Shown here one piece after another: positions 7,678-14,377 of a stretch of 18,612 nt of DNA (the first letter of the stretch is position 1; every line of letters begins with the position of its first letter). Made by a program: the position numbers and the translations under genes. The notes below the pieces were generated by a model. The model had not been told where the DNA came from. It ran no database searches and saw only the letters and a program-made list of their open reading frames with translations. Source of the stretch: Flavobacteriales bacterium UBA4660 (GTDB lineage: Bacteria; Bacteroidota; Bacteroidia; Flavobacteriales_D; Sanyastnellaceae); NCBI GenBank assembly GCA_002405435.1, contig DHLU01000228.1:1-18612 (forward strand), given 5' to 3'.

Positions 7678-7712
7678 TTTGACTGACAGCATGTCGCATA
7701 GCGCTATTTTCG
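7678..7712 (+). promoter_or_regulatory. Candidate promoter for the nucleoside phosphorylase gene
   Basis: TTTG at 7678-7681 and TATTTTCG at 7705-7712 (one mismatch to TAnnTTTG) are separated by 23 nt, slightly long for this promoter class. The predicted start site near 7718 would give a leader of about 10 nt before the ATG at 7729. Confidence 0.35.
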
Positions 7713-7728
7713 GGCGAAAATCGTGCTT

Positions 7729-8592
7729 ATGCCCTTTGCTCCGAGCGAACTGATTCTGCGTCCCGACGGCACCCTCTACCACCTTGGTGTCGGTCCGGAG
7801 GACATCGCCTCCCGCATTATTATCGTGGGTGATCCTGAACGGGTGCCTCAGGTGTCGAAACACTTCGATCGCTTGCGGGTGAGCAAGTCAGGGCGCGAGT
7901 TTGTCATCCATACCGGCAGCCTGGGGGGGAGCGAACTGACAGTAGTATCCACGGGTATTGGCGTAGACAATGTGGATATCGTGGTTCAGGAACTGGATGC
8001 AGCGGTAAACATCGACCTGCAGACCCGGGAAATACGGCCACGGCTGCAATCGCTGGAAATACTCAGGATTGGCACCTGCGGCTCACTCAGCGATGCCTTG
8101 CCGCCGGGCAGTGTGGTTGCATCGGCCTATGCCTTTGGCTGGGACGGCCTGCCATGGAACTACTATTTTGAAGAAAGCCTTATGGCGACCGGACTGGCAG
8201 AGGCCCTGACAGCCCTGATGCCTGTGCCGGGTTACGGGCGGCCCTATGCCTTTGCCTGCGACCCAGGGCTCCTCGGACGGGTAGCCGGCGGCATGCACCA
8301 GGGGATTACCTGGACGGCCAACAGTTTTTATGGGGGTCAGGGGCGTCAGTTGCGGCTGCCGGTTTCGGAGCCGCGGGCGCGGCAACGGCTCATTGATACC
8401 CTGTCGTGGGAAGGACTGCGCATCGCGAATTATGAGATGGAAACCAGCGGTTTATATGCGCTTTCGGCCCTGCTCGGGCATAGGGCACTCACGACCTGTG
8501 TGGTATTGGCGAATCGCACCGGAAAAGAATTCCACAAAGACCCGTCAATTGCGGTGGAAACCCTTGTCAAATCTGTGCTGGAGAGATTTTAA
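7729..8592 (+). CDS. Nucleoside phosphorylase (uridine phosphorylase-like, NP-I family)
   Basis: This enzyme would cleave a nucleoside with phosphate to give a free base and (deoxy)ribose-1-phosphate in cytosolic nucleoside salvage. From the ATG at 7729 it is 287 aa, longer than the roughly 250 aa of E. coli Udp. Family motifs are in order: the phosphate-binding IIVGDPERV (31-39), VVSTGIGVDN (72-81), the LRIGTCGSL strand (112-120) and the ribose-binding NYEMETSGLYAL (234-245) with E236-M-E238. The NYEMET form favours a uridine phosphorylase-like enzyme, but specificity is not proven. A GTG at 7723 is an alternative start two codons upstream. I prefer the ATG because the predicted leader is already short. 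Confidence 0.9.
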   Translation: MPFAPSELILRPDGTLYHLGVGPEDIASRIIIVGDPERVPQVSKHFDRLRVSKSGREFVIHTGSLGGSELTVVSTGIGVDNVDIVVQELDAAVNIDLQTREIRPRLQSLEILRIGTCGSLSDALPPGSVVASAYAFGWDGLPWNYYFEESLMATGLAEALTALMPVPGYGRPYAFACDPGLLGRVAGGMHQGITWTANSFYGGQGRQLRLPVSEPRARQRLIDTLSWEGLRIANYEMETSGLYALSALLGHRALTTCVVLANRTGKEFHKDPSIAVETLVKSVLERF

Positions 8593-8614
8593 GACGGTCA
8601 TTGTGCAAACTTGG

Positions 8615-8656
8615 CCCTCCGAAGCCTGAAGGAGGGTGCAAGGGCCCAATATTTTT
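8615..8656 (+). terminator. Hairpin with trailing T-run after the nucleoside phosphorylase
   Basis: CCCTCC (8615-8620) pairs with GGAGGG (8631-8636) around a 10-nt loop, 23 bp after the stop. A T-rich stretch (AATATTTTT) follows only about 12 nt later. This is a weak or factor-assisted terminator candidate. Confidence 0.35.
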
Positions 8657-8683
8657 GGTTTAGCCTCAAAAGGCACGCAAAGC

Positions 8684-8704
8684 GGTACCCCCAATGCGGG
8701 TACC
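8684..8704 (+). repeat. Perfect inverted repeat in the leader of the transglutaminase-like gene
   Basis: GGTACCC (8684-8690) and GGGTACC (8698-8704) are perfect complements around the 7-nt loop CCAATGC, ending 18 bp before the ATG at 8723. It could be an RNA hairpin near the ribosome-binding region or a protein-binding site. No T-run follows, so it is not an intrinsic terminator. Confidence 0.45.
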
Positions 8705-8722
8705 CTTACAGAAACTAAAGGT

Positions 8723-9634
8723 ATGAGCCAGCAAGATCTCAGCGCACTCATTTCGCTGATTGAAGACCCGGATGAATCCATCTACTCTGCCGTTCGCAGA
8801 GAGCTGGAGGAACGCGGTGAACAAATATTGCCCCACCTGGAAAACTGGTGGGAGAGCCATGATTTTGGGCCGTTGTTTCACCACCGTGTAGGTGAGCTGA
8901 TCCAGTGCATACAATACAAGAGTGTGTACACCCGGCTGAAGGAATGGGCCGAGCACCCCCAGTCGACCCTGCTTGAGGGCTGGCTCATTATCAACCGCTA
9001 CCAGTACCCTTCGTTCGATGAATATGAGCTCCGCCGGCAGGTGAGCAAATTGCGTCAGGACATCTGGCTTGAGCTCAACGATGAACTTACCGCGCTGGAA
9101 ACAGTCAACGTATTCAATTATATCCTCTACCGCGCCGCGGGCTTCAGACCGGCTAACGATCCCTCAACGACTCCGCAGCAGTATTACCTCAGCGATGTAC
9201 TCAGCTGCCGAAGCGGCAATGACATTTCACTGGCCATGCTTTACCTGTCGCTGGCCGAAAGCCTCGACATTCCCATTTATGGTGTCGACGGACCCGGTCC
9301 GATGCTGATGTGCTATGCCAACCCGGTTTTCGATGACCTGGAAGCGCTCGATCACCTGGAAAATCTCGAGGATTTATCGGTGCTTGACCAGTTGCCTGAT
9401 GCTTTTCATGAAGACATTCTCTTTTATATAGACGCCCTGGCCATGGGTGCGATTGTAGCCCGGCATGATGCCAGCGGGGGACGCGAAGGGAACGGGCAAC
9501 CCCTGCTGCCCTGCACACACCAGCAACTCATGGTACGCATGCTTCAGTCGCTTACCACGGCGTACCGCCAGCAGGGCAAAGATGACAAGGCCGGCGAACT
9601 GGAAACCCTGTTGTCGGTACTCGGGGAGAAATAA
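8723..9634 (+). CDS. SirB1 / transglutaminase-like superfamily protein
   Basis: This is a 303-aa protein of the SirB1 N-terminal (Transglut_core2) family. The core match is the YYLSDVLSCRSGNDISLAML segment (154-173), continuing LYLSLAESLDIPIYGVDGPG (173-192), which parallels the family pattern of R-R-G-x-P-I-S-L followed by L-G-L-P and G-x-x-x-P-G-H. The usual His after P-G is replaced by PM here. Family members are generally thought to be non-catalytic or of unknown activity. The N-terminal 100 residues are helical (LISLIEDPDESIYSAVRREL) and resemble the HEAT-like lead seen in other Bacteroidota versions. I chose the ATG at 8723 over the GTG at 8636 because the extra 29 residues are low-complexity, would overlap the hairpins and look non-coding. 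The preceding gene ends 130 bp upstream. Cytoplasmic location is inferred. Confidence 0.82.
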   Translation: MSQQDLSALISLIEDPDESIYSAVRRELEERGEQILPHLENWWESHDFGPLFHHRVGELIQCIQYKSVYTRLKEWAEHPQSTLLEGWLIINRYQYPSFDEYELRRQVSKLRQDIWLELNDELTALETVNVFNYILYRAAGFRPANDPSTTPQQYYLSDVLSCRSGNDISLAMLYLSLAESLDIPIYGVDGPGPMLMCYANPVFDDLEALDHLENLEDLSVLDQLPDAFHEDILFYIDALAMGAIVARHDASGGREGNGQPLLPCTHQQLMVRMLQSLTTAYRQQGKDDKAGELETLLSVLGEK

Positions 9635-9637
9635 AGT

Positions 9638-11125
9638 TCAGAACGGATTTACTTTTTTCTGATGGCTGTGCCATCGCGCCTCTTCATCCGGACTTGATTT
9701 CACAGAGGGATCATACCCGAATAACCTGTTTTCCTTGATGATGGTATCGACATAAGTGGGCACTTTTTCTTCCCAGCCGGTGATGCCATTTTGAATCATG
9801 CTGAGCACATCCTTGGAATAGATATCGAGCACTTCGGCGTTGTAGTCTTCAATGTCCACAAGGCGCTTGTTGTACACCAGGTAGTCAAACAACGGCCGGA
9901 TGCGCGGGTGAATCGGACAGTTGCGCGACGTGAGCAGGTTACCATGCTGGTCTTTCCACGGATACAGGTAGATTTTCAGGTCGCGGCTGAAGAGCACACC
10001 GAATGCCTCGAGAATGCCGCCGTTCAGGTCACGGTAATACTTTTCGCTAAACAGTTCCATGAGCATATTGGTGCCCATGATGATACCAAGACGCTTGCTG
10101 GTGTAACGGCTGAAGTATTCGACAAGCTTGTAGTACTTCGAATAGTTGGATACCAGCACCGTCTGACCCAGTGAGCAAAGAATGTCTGCGCGGTCAAGAA
10201 AATCCTGTTCATCCAGTTCACCCTCCGCCCTGAGGTTGTTGAGCGTGAGTTCAAACAATACCTGAATCTGTTCTTCGTCTACACGGTGTTCATGTTCAAA
10301 GAGTTTGAAGCCCTTCATAATCATGTCGAGATTCACCTTGGTGACGGGCCTGAAACTGCCGCGCAGTGCGAGTATGTTCTTTTTGTAAAGGATATCGGCT
10401 GCCTGAATATTTCTTCCATCGGGTGAAAAAATCACGGCATCCGTCATACCGTGCTTCACCAGCTGCAGCGACAGCAGTCGGTTGTCGACATTGACAAAAT
10501 CTGGGCCCGTCATCTGGATCATATCGATCTCAATCTGGGAACGGCTCAGGTTATCATAGAGCGAGAGCAGGAGCTCCTGCGGTTTTCCGGTGAAGAAGTA
10601 ACAACCGTACAGCAGGTTTACCCCGAGTATGCCGATGGTAGCCTGTTGCAGCAGTCCGTCCTGCTCATGCAGGCGGGCATGCAGGATAATCACATTGGGG
10701 TCTTTGTTGGGTTCTGACTGAAACTTCACACCCAGCCAACCATGACCCTGAATAGTCTTCTGGTAGTTAATCGTGGCGACGGTATCGGCAAAGGCAAAAA
10801 ATTTCTTGGTCGCATGGTCCTTGCGATTGAGGCGCTCTTCAATAAGCCGGTACTCATGGTTGAGCATATTGACCAGGCGCGGCTTGCACACATACCTTCC
10901 CTTGTCTTCCTTGCCGTAGATCGCATCGGAGAAGTCTTTGTCGTAGGCGCTCATGGCTTTTGCAATGGTGCCTGAGGCGGCTCCGGCCCGGAAAAAGAAG
11001 CGCACCACTTCCTGTCCTGCTCCGATCTCGGCGAAGGTGCCGTAGATGTCGGGGTTGAGGTTGATGCGAAGCGCTTTCTGAGAGGCGGAGAGTACTACCC
11101 GGTCGAGTTCCAATACCTTGAGCAA
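9638..11125 (-). CDS. Conserved Bacteroidota protein of unestablished function (495 aa)
   Basis: The opening block (MLKVLELDRVVLSASQKALR) with YGTFAEIGAGQEVVRFFFRAG and TIAKAMSAYDKDFSDAIYG reads as a protein widely conserved in this phylum. From memory, homologs carry inconsistent database names (nicotinate-nucleotide adenylyltransferase, TonB-dependent receptor). Nothing here supports either: there is no signal peptide, no beta-barrel pattern and no HxGH nucleotidyltransferase motif. The protein looks cytosolic and mixed alpha/beta, with no membrane segment. Other well-kept stretches include GILGVNLLYGCYFF and ALRGSFRPVTKVNLDMI. The ATG at 11125 is supported by a promoter immediately upstream. 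The stop lies 3 bp from the stop of the convergent transglutaminase-like gene, so there is no room for a separate terminator. Confidence 0.85.
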   Translation of the reverse strand: MLKVLELDRVVLSASQKALRINLNPDIYGTFAEIGAGQEVVRFFFRAGAASGTIAKAMSAYDKDFSDAIYGKEDKGRYVCKPRLVNMLNHEYRLIEERLNRKDHATKKFFAFADTVATINYQKTIQGHGWLGVKFQSEPNKDPNVIILHARLHEQDGLLQQATIGILGVNLLYGCYFFTGKPQELLLSLYDNLSRSQIEIDMIQMTGPDFVNVDNRLLSLQLVKHGMTDAVIFSPDGRNIQAADILYKKNILALRGSFRPVTKVNLDMIMKGFKLFEHEHRVDEEQIQVLFELTLNNLRAEGELDEQDFLDRADILCSLGQTVLVSNYSKYYKLVEYFSRYTSKRLGIIMGTNMLMELFSEKYYRDLNGGILEAFGVLFSRDLKIYLYPWKDQHGNLLTSRNCPIHPRIRPLFDYLVYNKRLVDIEDYNAEVLDIYSKDVLSMIQNGITGWEEKVPTYVDTIIKENRLFGYDPSVKSSPDEEARWHSHQKKVNPF

Positions 11126-11139
11126 TTAATTACTGGATA

Positions 11140-11172
11140 CAAAGGTAGGTTTACGGAGCGAATCTGCACAAA
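11140..11172 (-). promoter_or_regulatory. Promoter of the 495-aa conserved gene
   Basis: On the minus strand, TTTG (11172-11169) and TACCTTTG (11147-11140) are separated by 21 nt, and both elements match the Bacteroidota sigma consensus exactly. The predicted start near 11133 leaves only about 8 nt before the ATG at 11125, implying a very short leader. Confidence 0.6.
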
Positions 11173-11256
11173 TCCCGTTGCAGAAACGGCCCTTCGCAGG
11201 CCGGGCTGCAAAACTGGCGTGTGTGGTTACCTTGCCGCCGTGTAATTTCTGTGTGA

Positions 11257-12030
11257 ATGCGCGTTACCTTTCTCGGCACGGGTACATCCCAGGGCGTCCC
11301 GGTTATTGCCTGTTCCTGCAGCGTGTGCCGCTCAGCCGATAGCCGCGACCATCGTTTGCGCACCTCGGTAATGCTCTCGGCCTCCGGGCGCAACGTGGTG
11401 ATAGACAGCGGGCCCGACTTCAGGCAACAGATGCTGCGTGAAAAAGTTGACAGCCTCGATGCCGTCGTCTTCACGCATGAGCACAAGGACCACATTGCCG
11501 GACTTGACGATGTGCGGGCGTTCAACTATTTCACCGGTGAGAAAATGAAGGTCTATTGCACCCTGCAGGTCGAAGAGGCACTGCAGCGCGAATTTCACTA
11601 TGCCTTCAGTCCAACCCTGTATCCTGGTGTGCCCCGGATCGAACTCCACCGCATTAGCCATGAGGCATTTACTGCCGGGCCCTTTGCACTTGAGCCGCTG
11701 CCCGTATTCCATATGAACCTGCCCGTACTCGGTTTTCGGGCGGGCTACTTCGCCTACATCACGGACGCGAACTTCGTTCCTGAAGAAACATTTACCCGGT
11801 TAAAAGGCGTTAATACTTTGGTGTTAAACGCTTTAAGGGCAGACCCCCATCCCTCCCACTTCACCCTGGCCGAGGCTGTGGACATCGTCGGCCGGGTCAA
11901 TCCGGCACGGGCCTATTTGACCCATATCAGCCACCAGCTCGGATGCCATGCGGAGGTGGAAGCACAGTTGCCCCCGCACATCCGCCTGGCCTACGACGGA
12001 CTCACCCTCGAATTTGATTCGCCGGTATGA
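11257..12030 (+). CDS. MBL-fold metallo-hydrolase, PhnP-like
   Basis: This is a 257-aa metal-dependent hydrolase of the metallo-beta-lactamase fold, closest in motif layout to PhnP (5-phospho-ribosyl 1,2-cyclic phosphate phosphodiesterase). The metal-site series is complete: H74-E-H76-K-D78-H79, H152, D170 (ITDANF) and H223/H226 (LTHISH). The structural Zn motif C19-x-C21-x2-C24 near the N-terminus (CSCSVC) is characteristic of PhnP-type members. No phosphonate-utilisation genes are nearby, so the substrate may be another cyclic nucleotide or phosphodiester. The start ATG at 11257 puts the conserved F-L-G-T-G-T-S-Q-G strand at residues 5-13. The stop overlaps the acyltransferase start (ATGA), so the two form an operon. 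A TACCTTG at 11228-11234 is an imperfect -7 element. Confidence 0.92.
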   Translation: MRVTFLGTGTSQGVPVIACSCSVCRSADSRDHRLRTSVMLSASGRNVVIDSGPDFRQQMLREKVDSLDAVVFTHEHKDHIAGLDDVRAFNYFTGEKMKVYCTLQVEEALQREFHYAFSPTLYPGVPRIELHRISHEAFTAGPFALEPLPVFHMNLPVLGFRAGYFAYITDANFVPEETFTRLKGVNTLVLNALRADPHPSHFTLAEAVDIVGRVNPARAYLTHISHQLGCHAEVEAQLPPHIRLAYDGLTLEFDSPV

Positions 12031-12917
12031 CCCGTATCCTCTATTACCTGGTACTGCTCCCCCTGAGCCTTCTGCCGCTGGCAGCGCTATACAGGGTATC
12101 TGACCTGTTCTACTTGGTATTGCGCCACCTTGTGCGCTACCGCGTCGAAGTCGTGCGCGACAACCTCCGCCAGGCCTTTCCGGAAAAAAGCCAGGCCGAA
12201 CGCAGGCAAATTGAAAAACGTTTTTACCGCCATTTGTCTGACCTGGTCATTGAAAGCATCAAGAATTTTACGATTAGCCGCAAAGAGGCCTTGCGCCGGA
12301 TGGTGATTACCAATCCCGAAGAACTCAACCGGCTGGCCGGAGAGGGCAAGAGCGCGGTAATCTGCGGCGGACATTACGCCAATTGGGAAACCTGGGCCCT
12401 TATCGCACCTGTCGGCATGAAGCACAAGATTGTAGGCATTTACAAGGCCCTGAAAGACCCCTTCCTCAACCGCAAAATGTTTTCGAGCCGTGGCCGTTTC
12501 GGAATGAAGCTGGTACCCACCAAGGCTACCGGTGCCTACCTGCGCTCGGGCGAAGACCCCGTAAAGGCTATTGTACTGGCCTTTGACCAGTCGCCATCAG
12601 ACCCCCGTAAATGCGTGTGGCTGAAGTTTTTAGGCCGGGAAACCGCGGCGTATTTCGGTGCGGAAAAATATTCCAGGGATTATGACATGGCTATTGTGTA
12701 TGGCTATATCCGCAAGGTGAGGCGCGGCTACTACGAAGGCACGTACAAGCTCATTACCCGCTCCACGACGGATATGCCTGAGGGTGAGCTGACCATGCGG
12801 CTCTTTCGGGAGTTGGAGGGCGAAATAGCCCGTGCCCCCGAATACTGGCTGTGGTCACATAAACGATGGAAACACAGCCGTCCGGCAGAAAAAGCGCTGC
12901 TCGACGGGAAATTTTGA
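12027..12917 (+). CDS. LpxL/HtrB-like lysophospholipid/lipid A acyltransferase family protein
   Basis: This is a 296-aa membrane-associated acyltransferase. After an N-terminal hydrophobic anchor (residues about 5-35) it shows the family's conserved RDNLRQAFPEKS block (44-55), the catalytic H-x4-E motif as H116-Y-A-N-W-E121 within GGHYANWE, and the C-terminal PEYWLWSHKRWKH signature. HtrB/LpxL enzymes add secondary acyl chains to lipid A on the inner face of the cytoplasmic membrane. Bacteroidota homologs may instead act on other lipids such as ornithine or glycine lipids, so the substrate is inferred. The ATG overlaps the upstream MBL-fold stop by 4 bp, suggesting co-translation. rplS begins 80 bp downstream. 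Confidence 0.9.
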   Translation: MTRILYYLVLLPLSLLPLAALYRVSDLFYLVLRHLVRYRVEVVRDNLRQAFPEKSQAERRQIEKRFYRHLSDLVIESIKNFTISRKEALRRMVITNPEELNRLAGEGKSAVICGGHYANWETWALIAPVGMKHKIVGIYKALKDPFLNRKMFSSRGRFGMKLVPTKATGAYLRSGEDPVKAIVLAFDQSPSDPRKCVWLKFLGRETAAYFGAEKYSRDYDMAIVYGYIRKVRRGYYEGTYKLITRSTTDMPEGELTMRLFRELEGEIARAPEYWLWSHKRWKHSRPAEKALLDGKF

Positions 12918-12942
12918 TCCGGGGATACCGCAGATACGGGTT

Positions 12943-12958
12943 TACCTTCGTATTATTG
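12943..12958 (+). promoter_or_regulatory. Candidate -7 elements for rplS
   Basis: TACCTTCG (12943-12950) and TATTATTG (12951-12958) each have one mismatch to TAnnTTTG and stand 40-55 bp before the rplS start. TTTG at 12913-12916 is 26 nt from the first, which is longer than usual. A short palindrome, TGGGT-TG-ACCCA (12972-12983), lies in the leader. Confidence 0.3.
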
Positions 12959-12997
12959 CGCCCCGAATTTTTGGGTTGACCCATAAACATTCACGCC

Positions 12998-13384
12998 ATG
13001 GACCGCATCAAACAACTCGAGCAGAAGCTCAATACCGCCAAGCAACTTCCTGATTTTAAGGCAGGTGACTCAATTATTGTGAGCTACAAAATTGTAGAAG
13101 GAAACAAAGAGCGTATCCAGGAGTTTCCCGGCGTGGTAATCCAGCGCAAGGGTTCAGGCTCCACAGCCACCTTTACTGTGCGCAAGATTTCAGGCGGAAT
13201 CGGAGTGGAAAGGATTTTTCCGGTTTCCTCTCCCTTCATCGATGAAATCAAGGTAACCAAGCGCGGAAAAGTTCGGCGCGCCAAGTTGTTCTACCTGCGC
13301 TCGCGTACCGGTAAGGCTACCCGTATTCAGGAGAAAAAGCATTATCACACCAACGAAGCGGCTCCTGCAACGTCAGAAGCCTGA
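12998..13384 (+). CDS. rplS: 50S ribosomal protein L19 (bL19)
   Basis: This is a structural protein of the large subunit at the interface with the 30S subunit. The 128-aa product carries the family core: [20 protein letters not shown], then [39 protein letters not shown], and the basic [20 protein letters not shown]. The C-terminal tail ([12 protein letters not shown]) makes it about ten residues longer than E. coli L19, which is common in Bacteroidota. The usual neighbours trmD and rimM are not here, so the gene stands outside the rpsP-rimM-trmD-rplS operon found in many bacteria. A strong intrinsic terminator follows 21 bp after the stop. Confidence 0.98.
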   Translation: MDRIKQLEQKLNTAKQLPDFKAGDSIIVSYKIVEGNKERIQEFPGVVIQRKGSGSTATFTVRKISGGIGVERIFPVSSPFIDEIKVTKRGKVRRAKLFYLRSRTGKATRIQEKKHYHTNEAAPATSEA

Positions 13385-13405
13385 TTCGTTCAGCAATGAA
13401 TTTTC

Positions 13406-13437
13406 AAAACCCGCGAACTCCGCGGGTTTTTTCTTGT
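13406..13437 (+). terminator. Intrinsic terminator of rplS
   Basis: AAAACCCGCG (13406-13415) pairs perfectly with CGCGGGTTTT (13421-13430) over ten base pairs around a 5-nt loop, and the T-run continues past the stem. This is the clearest rho-independent terminator in the window. The A-tract on the left arm could also let it act in reverse. Confidence 0.92.
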
Positions 13438-13467
13438 TTTTTCCTGGGTAAGGCAGGAGAAAGTTCT

Positions 13468-13499
13468 CTTGCACTGTCTGAATTCATCGATTACGTTTG
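13468..13499 (+). promoter_or_regulatory. Promoter upstream of the 40-aa micro-ORF and cutC
   Basis: TACGTTTG (13492-13499) matches the Bacteroidota -7 consensus exactly, and CTTG (13468-13471) lies 20 nt upstream as the -33 element. The predicted start near 13505-13508 falls at or just before the micro-ORF ATG at 13508, so that message could be leaderless or nearly so. Confidence 0.55.
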
Positions 13500-13507
13500 C
13501 ACCTGAG

Positions 13508-13630
13508 ATGTCTGGAAAAACCGCACGATTGTTAAAGAAGTACGGCTGGTGGGCCATCGCATTCTTTGTTGTCAAAGGTGTGGTATCGCTATTTCTGATA
13601 TACAAGGCCGGCCAGGCAATGGTAGATTGA
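13508..13630 (+). CDS. 40-aa single-pass membrane micro-protein
   Basis: This is a short ORF with a basic N-terminus (MSGKTARLLKKYG), one hydrophobic helix (residues about 14-32, WWAIAFFVVKGVVSLFLIY) and a short polar end (KAGQAMVD). It fits a small inner-membrane protein with the N-terminus in the cytoplasm by the positive-inside rule. Small K-K-Y/F-G-W membrane peptides of this shape occur in other Bacteroidota genomes, as far as I recall, without an assigned function. It sits between the rplS terminator and cutC, directly behind an exact -7 element. It shares cutC's reading frame, with its TGA only 21 bp before the cutC TTG start and no other stop between, so translational coupling or read-through is conceivable. 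Confidence 0.6.
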   Translation: MSGKTARLLKKYGWWAIAFFVVKGVVSLFLIYKAGQAMVD

Positions 13631-13651
13631 TTTACTCCAACAGCAGAACCG

Positions 13652-14368
13652 TTGTTTACCATTGAAATTGTTGCCACCTCGGTGCAATCCGCGATCAACG
13701 CCCAAACGGGAGGCGCGCGCCGTGTCGAGCTCTGCAGTGCCCTCGGTACGGCGGGCATCACGCCTTCGTCTGGTCTCATCCAGTTGGTCAGGCAGTACAC
13801 CACCATTCCGGTCTATGTCCTCATTAGGCCTCGCGAAGGTGATTTCTGTTATTCGCGGGTTGAACTCGAGACCATCCGGCGGGATATTGAAAACGCCAAG
13901 GTGATGGGTGCCGATGGTATCGTGACCGGTGTGCTGGATGAAAACAATGAGGTGGAGGTGAAAAAAATGCGCGATGTGGTGCAGTGGGCTCTGCCGATGA
14001 AGACCGTATTTCACCGGGCCTTCGACATCACCCCGGATCTTTTTGAAAGTGCGGAAGCGGTGATTGAAACCGGTTGTGAGCGCATTCTGACCTCCGGTGG
14101 TGCGGCATCGGGTCCTGACGGCATCGAAGTCATTCGCCAGCTCGCGGCAAAAACCCAGGGGCGCATTTCAATCATGCCAGGAGGAGGCATCACGTCTGAA
14201 ACCATCGGCAACCTTTTTACCCACGGCATCAGCGATTATCACCTGAGCGCGCGCAAGCCGGTGGCTCCGAAAAATACCGCCACCCTGTTTGACATGCATT
14301 ACGCAGAAACGGATACCGAAACCGTGCGGGCAGTTGTCAGGCAGGCGAAGTCGTTTTTTATGCCCTGA
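13652..14368 (+). CDS. cutC: CutC family protein (copper homeostasis protein CutC)
   Basis: This is a 238-aa TIM-barrel protein of the CutC family. Matching blocks are GGARRVELCSALGTAGITPS (20-39), VLIRPREGDFCYSRVELE, GADGIVTGVLDENNEV, KTVFHRAFDITPD, GCERILTSGGAASG and IMPGGGI. Length and order fit full-length bacterial CutC. The start is a TTG at 13652: no ATG or GTG exists in frame between the upstream TGA at 13628 and the first conserved residues (FTIEIVATS). The copper phenotype in E. coli was later traced to the MicL small RNA arising from within the cutC gene, so the protein's own role is uncertain. It probably shares the promoter of the preceding micro-ORF. The stop is 9 bp from that of the convergent patatin gene. 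Confidence 0.9.
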   Translation: MFTIEIVATSVQSAINAQTGGARRVELCSALGTAGITPSSGLIQLVRQYTTIPVYVLIRPREGDFCYSRVELETIRRDIENAKVMGADGIVTGVLDENNEVEVKKMRDVVQWALPMKTVFHRAFDITPDLFESAEAVIETGCERILTSGGAASGPDGIEVIRQLAAKTQGRISIMPGGGITSETIGNLFTHGISDYHLSARKPVAPKNTATLFDMHYAETDTETVRAVVRQAKSFFMP

Positions 14369-14377
14369 CCTTGCGTG

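Noticed and set aside
8636..8722. GTG start extending the transglutaminase-like protein by 29 residues
   Set aside because: The extension runs through two inverted repeats and has a low-complexity composition; the ATG at 8723 begins the helical domain directly.
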